Counted from the stretch's first letter, positions 21,376 through 32,053 are shown. The stretch: 64,000 bases of DNA from Ahaetulla prasina (GCF_028640845.1 NC_080546.1:15721520-15785519), one strand, 5' to 3'. The notes: a model not told the origin generated them from the sequence alone. Made by a program: numbers and translations.

Positions 21376-21380
<5 letters not shown>
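21230..21380 (+). repeat. hairpin-bearing repeat end (GAAACGTC motif)
   Basis: cttcaggcttcag (21231-21243) and ctgaagcctgaag (21250-21262) form a perfect 13-bp stem. It is followed by a second small hairpin (gacga/tcgtc around 21266-21283), then GAAACGTCGCC and an extended 'acacgggagaaaacccgaac' segment. The run ends in TA and CA repeats. It resembles the ends of a dispersed retroelement; family unknown. Confidence 0.5.
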
Positions 21381-21408
<28 letters not shown>

Positions 21409-21663
21409 TACATACATACACTTATGGACATGTACAGATTGATGCTAAGCAACTTGACACAAAGTCCTCTTGAACAGGGAATGTCCACATATGAAGCACT
21501 TATAAAGAGACAAGGCTTCTATCATATAGTTTCGATTATAATCTTGACTTTTTTGACTCTAGGGATACCCTTGTTCTTTAATACTGACAGTAATCTTGGA
21601 ACTATACAATCCTTTTAAATTTTGTTGAAAAGAAAATCAATGAATACTTTCTAACATGTAAGC
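21381..21663. other. short microsatellites and unassigned sequence
   Basis: (TA)n then (CA)n at about 21377-21420, followed by ordinary sequence without a recognised family. Confidence 0.5.
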
Positions 21664-21786
21664 CAGGGGTGTCCAAACTTGGCAACTTTTAAGATTTGTG
21701 GACTTCAACTCCCATAATTCCTCAGCCAGCAGATTCTGGGAGTTGACGTTCACAAGTCTTAAAGTTGCCCGGTTTGGACACCCCTG
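21664..21786. mobile_element. palindromic hAT MITE with perfect 8-bp target duplication
   Basis: This 123-bp element starts CAGGGGTGTCCAAACTTGGC and ends GGTTTGGACACCCCTG. Its two halves are inverted repeats (ACTTTTAAGATTTGTGGACTTCAACTCCC and its complement). The 8-mer atgtaagc lies at 21656-21663 and again at 21787-21794. Transcripts would fold into one long hairpin. Same family as 681, 39586 and 42801. Confidence 0.95.
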
Positions 21787-21794
21787 ATGTAAGC

Positions 21795-22617
21795 AAAAAG
21801 AAACGTAGACAAATGAACAAAAGTTCAAGAACACCACATAAAATAATGTAGGCAGGATCAACATGTTTAAAATACAGCCTGCAACTTTCTAGATACTCAA
21901 CCTCTGTTCTCACCTGTCCACCCCTGATACTCATAAAAAGATCACCCTTTTTCCCTTGATGTCACAATCTGAACCTTTCTTTCTCTTTACATCTATCTCT
22001 AATTTCTTGGACACCAAACGGGATGATCATTTTGTCAGGTCAATTAGGTGTTTGTACTTGACCGAATGCAAAACCCAAAGTCATACATTAGAGCAAGGCA
22101 AACAATACTAAGGCAATCATAACCTGTTCCTAAAATCAAATTATACCAGTTCAATCAGATGCTTGCATAAAATAAAAGACTGCTAGGGCAAAAATGCAAT
22201 TTAAGCCCTAGTAAAAAGACTAAATTGAAACATGTTCAATCAATATAACCTTAGAGCAGTGACTTCCAGACAGGAGGTGGTTTATGTTACCAATAATATT
22301 GTACGTACGTTAATGAGTTACTACAAAGGGATGCAAAAACACTTCTTGGGAAATGCTGTATTACATAATAATTAGACACAACAGCAGCAAAAAAAAAAAT
22401 CTTGTTGATAAAGTATAGGGAAATTTTGATCATTGTAACTGGAAAGTCGAGAATGGTGAATCATTGCTTCTCTAGAGTTTTGTCCTTGTATCTTAAAGTA
22501 ATAGTGCATCAAAACATTTTAGAGAATTTGTCTTCTCCAAAGACTTTACGTAGAGTCCAACACAGAATTGACATCACAGAATGGTCCGTTCTATGCATAG
22601 AAATGGTTTCCGTGTTA
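21795..22617. other. unassigned sequence
   Basis: No family, exon or RNA gene recognised. Confidence 0.4.
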
Positions 22618-22619
22618 TA

Positions 22620-22982
22620 CAGGTAGTCCTTGGCTTACAACAGTTCATTTAATGACCATTCGGAGTTACAACGGCCCTGAAAAAAATGTGACATATGACC
22701 GTTTTTAACATTTATGACCATTGCCGCATCCCCCTGGTCACATGATTTGGATGCTTGACAACTGGTTCATATTTATGATGGTTGCGGTGTCCCTGGGTCA
22801 TATGATCATCTCCTGATAAGCAAAGTCAATGGAGAAGCCAGATTCACTTAACAACCATGTTACTAATTTAACAACTGCAGTGATTCACTTAACAAATGTG
22901 GAAAGAAAAGTATTAAAATGGGTCAAAATTCACTTAACATAAACTCTGGGCTCAATTGTGGTCGTAAGTCGAGGACTACCTG
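22620..22982. mobile_element. pogo/Tigger-like MITE, intact ends
   Basis: This 363-bp element starts CAGGTAGTCCTTGGCTTACA and ends TAAGTCGAGGACTACCTG, flanked by TA on both sides (22618-22619 and 22983-22984). The CAGG start plus a TA duplication is the pattern of pogo/Tigger-type mariner relatives. The interior has repeated 'atttatgacc', 'acttaacaa' and 'cactgcag' type blocks and no frame. It is the best preserved of the four main copies here. Confidence 0.9.
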
Positions 22983-23147
22983 TATAGATTTCTTACAGAT
23001 GAAATATCATTAACTGGTTTCCAAGCTGTTCGTACCCTACTGGACAACTACAATCTACTGACATCTAATGTTTGTTGTAAGAATTATATCAATAAACAAT
23101 CGAGGAACACAAATTTATTCTTAAACAACATACAACAATTTGGAGAC

Positions 23148-23465
23148 CAGGGGTGAAATATAGCAGGTTCTGACAGGTTCTGGAGAACCAGTAGCAGTAG
23201 AACCAGTAGCAGTAGAATTTTGAGTAATTCAGAGAAACGGTAGTAGAAGTTTTGAGTAGTTCGGAGAACCGGCAAATAGCACCTCTGGCTGGCCCCAGAG
23301 TGGGGTGGGAATGGAGATTTTGCAATATCCTTCTCCCAGGAGTGGGGAGGGAATGGGGATTTTGCAGTATCCTTCCCCTGGAGTGGGGTAGGAATGGAGA
23401 TTTTGCAATATCCTTCCCCCAGGAGTGGGGAGGGAATGGGGATTTTGCAATATCCTTCACCTGCC
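23148..23465. mobile_element. hAT element, right end lost, with internal minisatellite
   Basis: It starts CAGGGGTGAAATATAGCAGG. The phrase 'ccagtagcagtagaa' is duplicated, then 'ggagaaccggcaaatagcacctctggctggccccag' leads into four units of about 43 bp around 'gtgggg(t/a)gggaatggngattttgca(a/g)tatccttc' (23297-23460). The normal CACCNCTG right end is missing. The minus-strand frames are the minisatellite read through and are not a protein. Confidence 0.8.
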
Positions 23466-23975
23466 ATGAATCCTGCTGAATTATTTACTTGTGTGCTGGC
23501 TGGATAGCTACAGTCTCTGACAGTATCCCTCTCGTTCTGTTGAGAGAGGGCTGTTCAATTTTGACATAGATGGCCTCTTTAACCCTTCTGTCAAGTGTGC
23601 CTCCTTTCAGTACTCAAGAAAGAAAAACCCCAACTCCATTTTCATAGAGAACTTCAGTTCAATTATGAACTGAATGCAACCAAAGAAAAGCAAGATCTGA
23701 GGCAATAGGCGGGAAAATCACACATAGGAAATATCCCCCAAACTCTCCCCCGAAAGGTCCAGTCAGTATTATCCAATCTATGTTCCTCCAGTGAATCACG
23801 TGGGGTGCATCTTCAAATGGCTCCATCCCTCTGGTATGCCCGGATGGTTGGCTTTGACCAACTGCTAAGAAACACTGAGGGAAAAGTCTTCCAATCCTCT
23901 TCCTGTTTCACAGCATCTCCTCCAGCTTGCTTTTCCCGTTCTCCCATAACCAAGACAACTCCTTCCTTCCCCCCT
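23466..23975. other. unassigned sequence
   Basis: No family or exon recognised. Confidence 0.4.
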
Positions 23976-23984
23976 CCCTCGTTA

Positions 23985-24296
23985 CAATGACAGCCGTAGA
24001 AAGCAGAGCAATAAATGAATAAATCAGTAGAGAGCAAACAGAGCAATAAATCAGTAAATCAGTAGCAAGCAGAGGCTGACACCTTCTTTCAAACCGGTGA
24101 TCCTCTCTGTCCAAAATATGGACTTTGTTGTCTTCAAAAGAGTGGCCTGTGTCTTTTAAATGCAGATGGACTGCTGAATCTAGTCCTGATGTGTTTGTTT
24201 TCCAGTGTTGTGTCACGCATTTATGAATCTTTTGAAGACAACAAAGTCCATGGACAGAGAGGAGTGCTGGTTTGAAAGATACTGCATTCTAACACT
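23985..24296 (-). pseudogene. Penelope-like element fragment, inverted pair
   Basis: On the minus strand, 24216-24090 reads SGLDSAVHLHLKDTGHSFED and HILDREDHRFER, which fits the C-terminal GIY-YIG endonuclease region of Penelope-like elements. From about 24220 to 24290 a plus-strand segment repeats the same sequence inverted (gaagacaacaaagtcca...ggacagagagga...ctggtttgaaag). Only the C-terminal part survives, with a stop-rich surround. Confidence 0.65.
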
Positions 24297-24365
24297 GCGC
24301 CCCCACCGTTCCCATTCTCATATATTCCCCAGTTTTTTGGAGAAAGAGCAGCCAGTCTGCTAGTT

Positions 24366-25140
24366 CAGGGGTCACCAATCTTTCAGATCTTAGGGACCAC
24401 TAAATTCATAATTTTAAATCCTGCGGACCACTAATATGATCTGCCTAATGACCGGCTGGTTTGGCGTGGCTAGTTGGTCATGTGACTGGATGGGCGTGGC
24501 CAACTCTATGTCACTCGCACAGAGGGGCACCACGCCAGCCTCTACTCGCCCCTCCCCCCCAGCCACGCCTCGCCTCCCCACCCGGGGTCCTTAGCACCCA
24601 AACAGGAAGCAGTTGTTTGAGCTAAGCAGCCAGCATGAAAAAGAGTTGGCAAAACAACTCAGTTCAAATTGGATCTGACTGAGAAGGAGGCTCAGTAGAA
24701 GCACTTCACTGAGGACTACAAGCATAGGCTTTCCAAGCAGAAGGAAAACCTGTGGGAGTGCAAGGCCAGGTACCGGCGCCTGGAGGCTCAACGGGCTGAG
24801 ATGGTCAGCCAGTTCCAGGCCATAAGGCAGTCCCACTGGAACAAGGCCCTCCAGCTCTTCGCCACCAGAGGCACTTCCCTTCAGCCTCTGTCCAAAGCCC
24901 CACACCAGGAGGCCGAAGCAGACATCAAGTCGGAATTTCTGCCCCCCTCTGACCCACACAAATAGATCCCAAAGGGGGAGACTCTCTGCAGCAACACAAA
25001 CTCTCCTTGCACATAAGGGGCTATAGTTTGAGGACCCCTGATTTAGTGCAATATAAAAAATGCAAATAATTTTTCTGTGGACCACCAAAATTTTCTCGTG
25101 GACCATCAGTGGTCCATGGACCACCAGTTGGTGACTGCTG
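24366..25140 (+). mobile_element. hAT non-autonomous element carrying a coding-like segment
   Basis: The left end CAGGGGTCACCAATCTTTC pairs with the right end GTTGGTGACTGCTG. Flanking 8-mers tgctagtt (24358-24365) and cactagtt (25141-25148) match at 6 of 8. 'ggaccact/accaccaa' blocks sit near both ends. The middle (24605-24965) is unlike transposon DNA: it translates as a hydrophilic, probably coiled-coil segment ending in a natural-looking stop. The element supplies no transposase. Confidence 0.8.
24607..24965 (+). pseudogene. captured coding-like segment, coiled-coil type, unknown gene
   Basis: Plus-strand translation gives KQLFELSSQHEKELAKQ, then a one-base frame shift near 24665, then LDLTEKEAQ, a TAG at 24696-24698, and 88 open codons including YRRLEAQRAEMVSQFQAIRQ and LQLFATRGTSLQPLSKAP, to TAG at 24963-24965. 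It is rich in K, E, Q and R with heptad-like spacing. The segment starts after 'acccaaacag', which could be a former splice acceptor. I do not recognise the source gene. With a frameshift and a stop it is not functional. Confidence 0.55.
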
Positions 25141-25578
25141 CACTAGTTCACAGAGACTAGGCATTAGAAACTGAAGACGTCTCAGTTGTAATGAGGGGAA
25201 AAAAGATAAATTGGGTTATAAAACAAAGTAATCCGGTTGTTGAAATTTCTAAAGCTTCATCTCTTCTCCTTAATCCCTTCAATACATTTTGCTAAGGGAA
25301 AAAAAAGATTCTGTGAGAATCTTGCTCGAGTTGGATATACAGTTGAGTTGGATATAAAGAGTTGATACCAACCATGGCTGATCTTGAAAAAGACTAGCAG
25401 GTATGGCTCTGTTAAAACTGGAATGGAAGGCTACTATCTCAAATTTTCTTTTTCTTCCAAGCCTTTTACTGATAAGTGATTGTATATTCATATCTGTAGG
25501 TATTTTGGAAGCAAAGAGTAGATGGAATGTGCTCTTCTCTGAGATACGTAACTATGAGAGAGAAGGAAGGGAGAAGGC
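25141..25578. other. unassigned sequence
   Basis: No family or exon recognised. Confidence 0.4.
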
Positions 25579-25715
25579 TAATGGTGGGATTCAGCCAGTT
25601 CGCACCACTTCGGGAGAACCGGTTGTTAACTGTCTGAGCAGTTTGGCAAACTGGTTGCTGGAAGAAATCATTAGGGCAGAGAACCGGTTGTTAAATTACT
25701 TGAATCCCACCACTG
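25579..25715. mobile_element. 137-bp hAT MITE with perfect 8-bp target duplication
   Basis: It starts TAATGGTGGGATTCAGCCAG (first bases mutated from CAGTGG) and ends TTGAATCCCACCACTG. The 8-mer gagaaggc lies at 25571-25578 and again at 25716-25723. The interior repeats 'gaaccggttgttaa' twice. The length and sequence match the copies at 27675-27811 (inverted) and 53464-53600. Confidence 0.95.
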
Positions 25716-25744
25716 GAGAAGGCCTTAAGAGTTGTAAACCTAAT

Positions 25745-26462
25745 CTTACGTAGCTTCTTCTCCAAAAACACTACACTACTAACCAGAGCATATAAAACAT
25801 TTGCTAGACCAATTCTTGAATACAGCTCGACTGTTTGGAACCCATACCACATTTCTGACATCAATACAATTGAACGTGTCCAGAAATATTTTACAAGAAG
25901 AGTTCTCCACTCCTCTGAATACAACAAAATACCTTATCCCACCAAACTTGAAATCCTGGGTTTAGAAAATTTAGAACTACACCGTCTTCGACATGACCTG
26001 AGCTTAACTCATAGAATCATCTATTACAATGTCCTTCCTGTTGAAGACTACTTCAGCTTCAATTGCAACAATACACGAGCAAACAATAGATTTAAGCTTA
26101 ATGTTAATCACTCCAATCTTGATTGCAGAAAATATGACTTCAGTAACAGAGTTGTTAATGCTTGGAATACACTACCTGACTCTGTGGTCTCTTCCCAAAA
26201 TCCCCAAAGCTTCAACCAAAAACTGCCTACTATTGACCTCACCCCATTCCTAAGAGGTCTGTAAGGGGCGTGCATAAGAGCACAAGCGTGCCTACCATTC
26301 CTGTCCTATTGTTTCCTTTCATTATATCCAATTTATATAGTTATTACATACTCATACTTATATATATGCTTATATATTGTATAGTTATTTCATGCCTATA
26401 TATACTGTGTGACAAAATAAATAAATAAACAAACAAACAAACAAATAAACAAATAAATAAAT
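25745..26462 (+). pseudogene. CR1-group LINE with AAATA tail
   Basis: Plus-strand translation (25760-26265, frame interrupted) contains YKTFARPILEYS, QKYFTRRVLHSS, KLEILGLENLELHRLRHD and, near the C-terminus, CRKYDFSNRVVNAWN and DLTPFLRGL, the same family as 20203-21030. It is 5' truncated. The 3'UTR has 'aaggggcgtgcataagagcacaa' and 'cctgtcctattgtttcc', then the tail 'gtgacaaaataaataaataaacaaac' to 26462. Confidence 0.8.
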
Positions 26463-26823
26463 AGAGAGAAGCCATCCACATTGGGGGGAATTTCTCAGGA
26501 CTTTTTTCTCCAGATTTGTCCATGATTTTTCTTTTGCCAGCTTTTCCTCCTCCCAAATGTTGTCCCTTTCTGTTCAACATTTGCAAATTTGTTATCATGG
26601 CAGATGCAGGGGTGGTGTCCTGACCTTGTTTACATAATTTATTTCCAACATTCTGTTGGGTTGGAATTAATAAAATAGTCATGGAAGAAGGCAATAGTAG
26701 GGAACTACTTCTGTTATTATAGACCAGAAAACTCAATGGAATTAATCCTTCAAGTCAAGCTCAGTTCTTTGTGAGTATATGGAAGCTAGTCATCAAGAGC
26801 TAAGTTTGGCTCAAGGTGAATTA
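26463..26823. other. unassigned sequence
   Basis: No family or exon recognised. Confidence 0.4.
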
Positions 26824-26892
26824 CTTCCTTCCTTCCTTCCTTCCTTCCTTCCTTCCTTCCTTCCTTCCTTCCTTCCTTCCTTCCTTCCTTCC
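26824..26892. repeat. (TTCC)n microsatellite, about 17 units
   Basis: Uninterrupted tetramer run; the frame FLPSFLPS across it is an artefact. Confidence 0.95.
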
Positions 26893-27616
26893 TCCGTTCT
26901 TTAACAAATTACCATTACAGTTGTATTATTTACAAAATAACAATAATACCTATTCCATTAAGAGAAACAGTCACATTTTAAAGACCATGAGGTACTCCTG
27001 CATGATAATTAGATATTAGACTGTGCGTTATTACTTATAAATATCATTTGGTATTTAGGTTTTCCCAAATATTGCAATGATCAAAGAAGTTAATGCCATA
27101 GTCTTAATTTAATTTCTCTATGGATAAATGTTGATATTAATAACATTACAACAAAATGTTGCACATGTCACACTGAGAGTGAGATCCATTTATGATTTTG
27201 CATTCTGACATTAAGGAGACACTTGTAATTTGTGCTCACTCTTTATGCCCTTTCACTTTTTGTCTGTATCGAGATAGTAGCTTAGATGCTAGAGTACCTT
27301 CTTTTGTGTAGCCCTTAATATTTCACTTGCACTTCTAAAATTTTTGTCATTCTAGAACTAGAAACACATGAAAAATAGTTAAAATGTAAACAGAGCTGTG
27401 AGGTGGGGGAGAAAATTCTGCTTGATTGTGTTATGATAGACCCAATTTGTATAAAGATGCTGTCCTCATCTTTCAATAATGACTGTGAATTTCTATTTCC
27501 CAAATATTGTTCAACTTCAACCTTGAGTTTTCCATGGCTTTCTATGTGCACATCGTGACTTTCACATGTGGTTGTGTAGCCAGGTGATTAACTCCTAACA
27601 GTTGTGATTATATCAG
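26893..27616. other. unassigned AT-rich sequence
   Basis: No family or exon recognised. Confidence 0.4.
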
Positions 27617-27960
27617 GGGTGAAATCTACTTACCTTCCTTACTGGTTCGGAAGTGCACGCACAGACCTTCTGCACAGTGATGGGATTCAAGTAATTTAAC
27701 AACCAATTCTCTGCCCTAATGATTTCTTCCAACAACCAGTTTGCCAAACTGCTCACAAAGTTAACAACCGGTTCTCCCGAAGTGGTGCGAACTGGCTGAA
27801 TCCCACCACTGCTTCTGCACATGCGCAAAACCTTCTGTGCATGTGCAAAAGGTAAAAAACACATTACTTCCTGATTAAAACCAGGAACTAATGACACCCG
27901 GGCGGGTGGGCGGAACTTCGCTTCACCATCGCTATCAGATTGCCGAACCACTGATCATGG
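27617..27960. mobile_element. hAT element remnant hosting a 137-bp MITE
   Basis: The left end is CAGGGGTGAAATCTACTTACC. After the nested MITE (27675-27811) the body continues 'catgcgcaaaaccttctgtgcatgtgcaaaa...ccgggcgggtgggcgg', like 31848-32053. The right end is not clear; a CACTG occurs near 27950. Confidence 0.55.
27675..27811. mobile_element. 137-bp hAT MITE, inverted, nested, perfect target duplication
   Basis: It starts CAGTGATGGGATTCAAG and ends CTGAATCCCACCACTG, the reverse orientation of the 25579 copy. The 8-mer cttctgca lies at 27667-27674 and 27812-27819. The flank duplication falls inside the older element at 27617-27960. Confidence 0.95.
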
Positions 27961-28895
27961 GTGCTAATGGATCTCCAGATCCGGTCAGAACCAGGAGCCC
28001 TGGATTATATGGAGGAAGTCCATGTCTCAAGTGTCTCAAACCCACCCAACCATAAAACCTGTCACTCTAAGATAGTACATAAGTATAGGACATTATCAAC
28101 ATATTTTTTTTACACCCAAATGCAAATCTTTTATTGCTAGTGGTTATTTCAATGAGATCTTCGGACTACTCCAGTAGGACTCTTATTCCATTTGTCCCTG
28201 ACCCAAGAAAGCGCTTTTACTGTGGGAAGAGAAGCTTTCTTTTTCTATTTTCTGTTTTGTTCTACAAATTAATCTCATTTCCTGGTTGGCTAAATCTATT
28301 GACTGTAAGCAATAACTATGGAAATCCAAAGGTTTCTCTTTCTGAATCTCTTCCCTCCACCTCATGTTTTGTTGTCTTTGTACTTGTTTTAGTCTGCGTA
28401 AATTGGGTGTCAAATTCCAGATGGAAGCCAAGCTGCTTGTTGCGTTCATGGGTAATTGGGCATTCATAGGTAGATGAAAAAAAATCCATCACATTTGCAT
28501 CCAGATTTTATTAGTGTCCCACTGTGTGGCAATGCTCCCTTTTTAGAAACCAATAGCTGTTTGTCAGTGCCTGCTTGTTTATATTTGGCCATTCCTCAAT
28601 AGCTGTTTCTTCAAAAGAATTACGATCAGATAGTTCTCCTTTTGTTATTGTTTTATTTTTCCTCCTCTCATCTTGCTTTTCCAGAGTTTAAAATTTTATG
28701 TCTGGGAAAAAAGCCAACAGCCTTTCCAATTAATGGCATATTGAAGGTGATTTCAATCTGTAACACAACTCAGAAAGTGGTCAGCCAAAGTACAGCTCTT
28801 TTTTTTGGGGTTATTATTCTTTATGGTTTATGCACTCGAATGCTTTATGAAAAAAATAACTTTTGAGACTTGCCTGATTCCTTAAAAGTTTAGAT
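27961..28895. other. unassigned sequence
   Basis: No family recognised. Overlapping frames at 28134-28469 (both strands) have no known domain. Confidence 0.4.
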
Positions 28896-29407
28896 CAGGG
28901 GTAGTCAACCTTTTTATACCTACCGCCCATTTTTGTATCTCTGTTAGTAGTAAAATTTTCTAACCGCCCACCGGTTCCACAGTAATGCGCCGTGTATCAT
29001 CATCTGCGCATGCCTCTCGTGCATCGTGGATTGGGTTTGGGGGGGAGGCACCGGCTATCAGCTCTACTTGTCTGTTACAGCTGGGTGATGTGGGGGGAGA
29101 TGTATGAGCTATTCTGGGATGAGGCTCTTTTGTTTGCAGTCGCATTATAGCACCATTTAGTTTCACTTACGTAACATGAACCAAACTTATGTGCGGGCGA
29201 TACAAATAGTATATTTTCAGAAAATTAAATTGTCACTGGGAATTTTATGAAAACCTAATGAAAATGTTTTTAAATAATGCTATGAAATTTTTTTAAAAAG
29301 TCAATTAAATTTAAAAAAAGGAAAGTGCTTCAGTTTTGGACAAAACCCCTACCATGAAAGCTGGAATGCCCACTAGTGGGCGGTAGGGACCAGGTTGACT
29401 ACCACTG
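28896..29407. mobile_element. hAT element with perfect 8-bp target duplication
   Basis: This 512-bp element starts CAGGGGTAGTCAACCTTTTT and ends CAGGTTGACTACCACTG. Sub-terminal blocks 'taccgccca' and 'tgggcggtaggga' are also inverted. The 8-mer gtttagat lies at 28888-28895 and 29408-29415. The interior holds CpG-rich and AT-rich parts and no frame that resembles a transposase. Confidence 0.95.
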
Positions 29408-29415
29408 GTTTAGAT

Positions 29416-29965
29416 GATATTAAGTGGAAGAGTCTATGTATTGGGCATGCTTTCCATCTCTGATGGTGTGTAAAAAGAAGGTGGACAGCTAGCTTTCCAG
29501 GAGGGTTTAGTTGCCTTTCTTTTGCTTTGCAAAAGACCATGTTACAGAATTGTTGTAGTCCCTTCCAACAGTACAATTCCATGATCCTATGATTCCAACT
29601 CTTTGTCTTCTTCCAAGCAATATCTAAAGAGGACATTTCTTTCGGCTAGAGAAAAATTCCTTGAAGATGAGCTCCAGCACAAGTCCCAAAGCTCAGAAGA
29701 CAAAACCTCAGTTCCCAGTGACTGACCCAAATTGGATCCTGCAACATTGTTCTGAGACACACATGTTCGCCTTCATCCATGAAAGAGGCCGTTATTATGG
29801 TTCACCACACCTTCAGCCAGATGTTCATCATTTGGCATTTTTGTCTACCTATTGAGTCCTTTCCAAGGACCTGGGATAAGCAGATGTGGATGTTAGATAG
29901 TGTTACAGATATTGTTGCAGGATGTAAGCTGTTCTGAGTAAAACTGCCTTTTGCAATGGAGTGAT
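29416..29965. other. unassigned sequence
   Basis: No family or exon recognised; short frames on both strands lack domains. Confidence 0.4.
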
Positions 29966-29969
29966 GATG

Positions 29970-30890
29970 ATGATGTTTTATTTGTTAAATTTATTTGCCA
30001 CCTATCTCACTGTGGGGCTACTTTAGGCAGCTTACAACAATGAAAAAGGAAACATGAAAAGAAATGTAAACATAACAGTAGTAAAATAATGGAACAATAG
30101 AATAAGCAATGTAAAAGAAAACAATGATACAGTGATATAAGAATACAAGATAGGTGGGTGGGGAAGCAGAGAGCAAGGAGAAGGTAGGGTTTGCTATCAA
30201 TCTAGTAGCCTCCTCAGTGTGGTACTCCCCCATTGAGTCACCAGAGCAAATAGCAGAGCCAGGATTTTCAGGCTCTTACAGAAGGATAAGAAGAGACATA
30301 GTGGCTCAGTGGCTAAGATGCTGAGCTTGTCGATCGAAAGGTGGGCAATTCAGCGGTTTGAATCCCTAGTGCCACATAACGGGGTGAGCTCCCGTTACTT
30401 GTCCCAGCTTCTACCAACCTAGCAGTTCGAAAGCACGTAAAACATGCAAGTAGAAAAATAAGCACCACCTTTGGTGGGAAGGTAACAGCGTTCCATGCAC
30501 CTTTGGCGTTAAGTCATGCTAGCCACATGGAGATGTCTTTGGACAGCGCTGGCTCTTCGGCTTTGAAATGGAGATGAGTACCTCCCCTAAAATTGGGAAT
30601 GACTAGCACATATGTGTGAGGGGAACCTTTACCTATTACAGAAGGATAGGAGAGTGGAGGTAGATCTCAACTTGGAGGGTAGGAGGCTCTAAAGGGTGGC
30701 TAAAGACTCTTCTGGATCCCAATAGTTGGAGTTTTTTGATCAACAGGATGTGCGCTAGGCCCTCTCTACTGACACGAGTGGAGTGAGTTTCTCCTAGTGG
30801 AATGAGTCAGTCTATCAGGTAGCCTGGACCTATGCCATTAATGGCTTTAAAGGTCATAACTAACAACTTGAACTGCACTATAATTATTAT
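29970..30890 (-). pseudogene. old L2-like LINE 3' end, split by a SINE
   Basis: Reversed, 'ttatttgccacctatctcactgtggggctactttaggcagcttacaacaa' (29990-30040) is a decayed L2-type end. The piece after the SINE (30649-30890) matches L2 coding and UTR phrases such as 'cctggacctatgccattaatggctttaaaggtcataactaacaacttgaa' (cf. 56395-56450). It is more diverged than the L2 copies at 56-64 kb. Confidence 0.65.
30289..30635 (+). mobile_element. tRNA-derived SINE (long type) with 13-bp target duplication
   Basis: The A-box region is 'tggctcagtggctaagatg' and the B-box region 'ggtttgaatccc'. The body reads 'ttacttgtcccagcttctaccaacctagcagttcgaaagcac' and the end 'gaggggaacctttacct'. It is flanked by ttacagaaggata at 30276-30288 and 30636-30648. 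The exact duplication shows an L1- or RTE-type insertion into the older L2-like LINE. Transcription would be by RNA polymerase III from the internal boxes. Confidence 0.92.
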
Positions 30891-31009
30891 AATAATTATT
30901 ATACTATAATTATAAGCATGTCCTTCACACATGTGGTTTTCTTAGGAGACTGAAAGGATTGGGATTCTTGTGAAACCATGAACAAGAAGACAAATAATCA
31001 GAGGAGAGC

Positions 31010-31780
31010 TGAATATTTAAGCTTCAGCTGAGATAAATAGTGAAGACTGTTTCTTGTATACAAGATGTATACAAGATTATTATAGAAAATTGTATGAGCA
31101 AGAGAACATAGAGGAGGAAAGCGTTAAACGGTACTTGAAGAAAGTGAATTTACCTCAGATTCCTAAAGATACTGAAATGATATTAGAAGGAAAACATAAC
31201 AATGATGAAATTAATTGAAGCACTTAAAAAACAAAAAAATGGGAAGGCACCTGGCCCAGATGGACTACCAGTGGAATATTATAAGATATTACAGGAGTCG
31301 TTGAGTCTCCCATTATTAGAAGTTATGAATGAAGTTATGTCAAAGATGAAACTACCTTAGTCATGGTCAGAAGTTTAAATTACACTTATTCCAATGGAGG
31401 ATACCGACTCACAGCAAATTAAGAACTATAGATCCATATCTTTGTTAAAATCAGACTATAAAATTTTTGCTTCAATATTGGCAGAAAGACTCAAAAGATA
31501 TTTAAATCATTTCGTACATTCTGATCAAAATGGGTTTCTGCCAAAAATACAGATTAAAGACAATATGAGGATAATTCTGGACACCTTGGAATATTATGAG
31601 ACACATCCCGAAAAGCAAATGGCTTTTATAAAGGTATTACAAATTATTTGCTGTAAAGGCAGATAAGATATTTTAAAAGGCAAGAAACAGTAAAACAGCA
31701 GAAGCAAAACTTTGACCCAGAGACTGGACAGAAATAGTTCTGGAGTGATAGAGAGGCAAAATGTATATGTTGGCTCCATC
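31010..31780 (+). pseudogene. L1 LINE ORF2 fragment, reverse transcriptase start
   Basis: Translation with several stops and frame changes gives the L1 pattern KNGKAPGPDGLPVEYYK (about 31225-31290), then KNYRSISLLKSDYKIFASILAERLK and HSDQNGFLPKIQIKDNMR-like phrases (31394-31666), covering RT fingers. The YxDD palm motif is not reached, so the copy is truncated at both ends and dead. Confidence 0.85.
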
Positions 31781-31847
31781 AACAAGTCACTATAGCTATT
31801 GAAAGTTAGAAAGCTATCAAAGTGACAGTGGAATTCTCTCTATAGTT

Positions 31848-32053
31848 CAGTGGTGGTATTGACTTACCTTGGCTACCGATTTGCAAATGTGAGCACTTGT
31901 GTGCAACACCTCTGTGCATGCGCAGTACTTTCTGTGCATGTGCAGAGCATCAAAAATGGGACATGATGACATCTGGGCAGGTGTGCAGAGCCTCCCGCAG
32001 CCGCTGCTACCAGTTCACCCGAACCGGATAGACCCAGCTGAATACCACCACTG
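31848..32053. mobile_element. hAT MITE
   Basis: This 206-bp element runs from CAGTGGTGGTATTGACTTACC to GAATACCACCACTG. Flanks ctatagtt (31840-31847) and ttatagtt (32054-32061) match at 7 of 8. It contains 'ctgtgcatgcgcagtac' and 'accggatagacccagctgaatacc'. Non-coding. Confidence 0.88.

Noticed and set aside
23084..23467. Minus-strand repeat peptide GEGYCKIPIPTPLQGKD
   Set aside because: Translation of the 43-bp minisatellite inside the hAT element; also seen at 7152-7355 and 10646-10918.
27613..27951. Minus-strand frame with VVNFVSSLANWLLEEIIRAENW
   Set aside because: It is the 137-bp MITE read through. The same peptide appears at 25579-25715 and 53464-53600, so it is a repeat artefact and not a protein domain.
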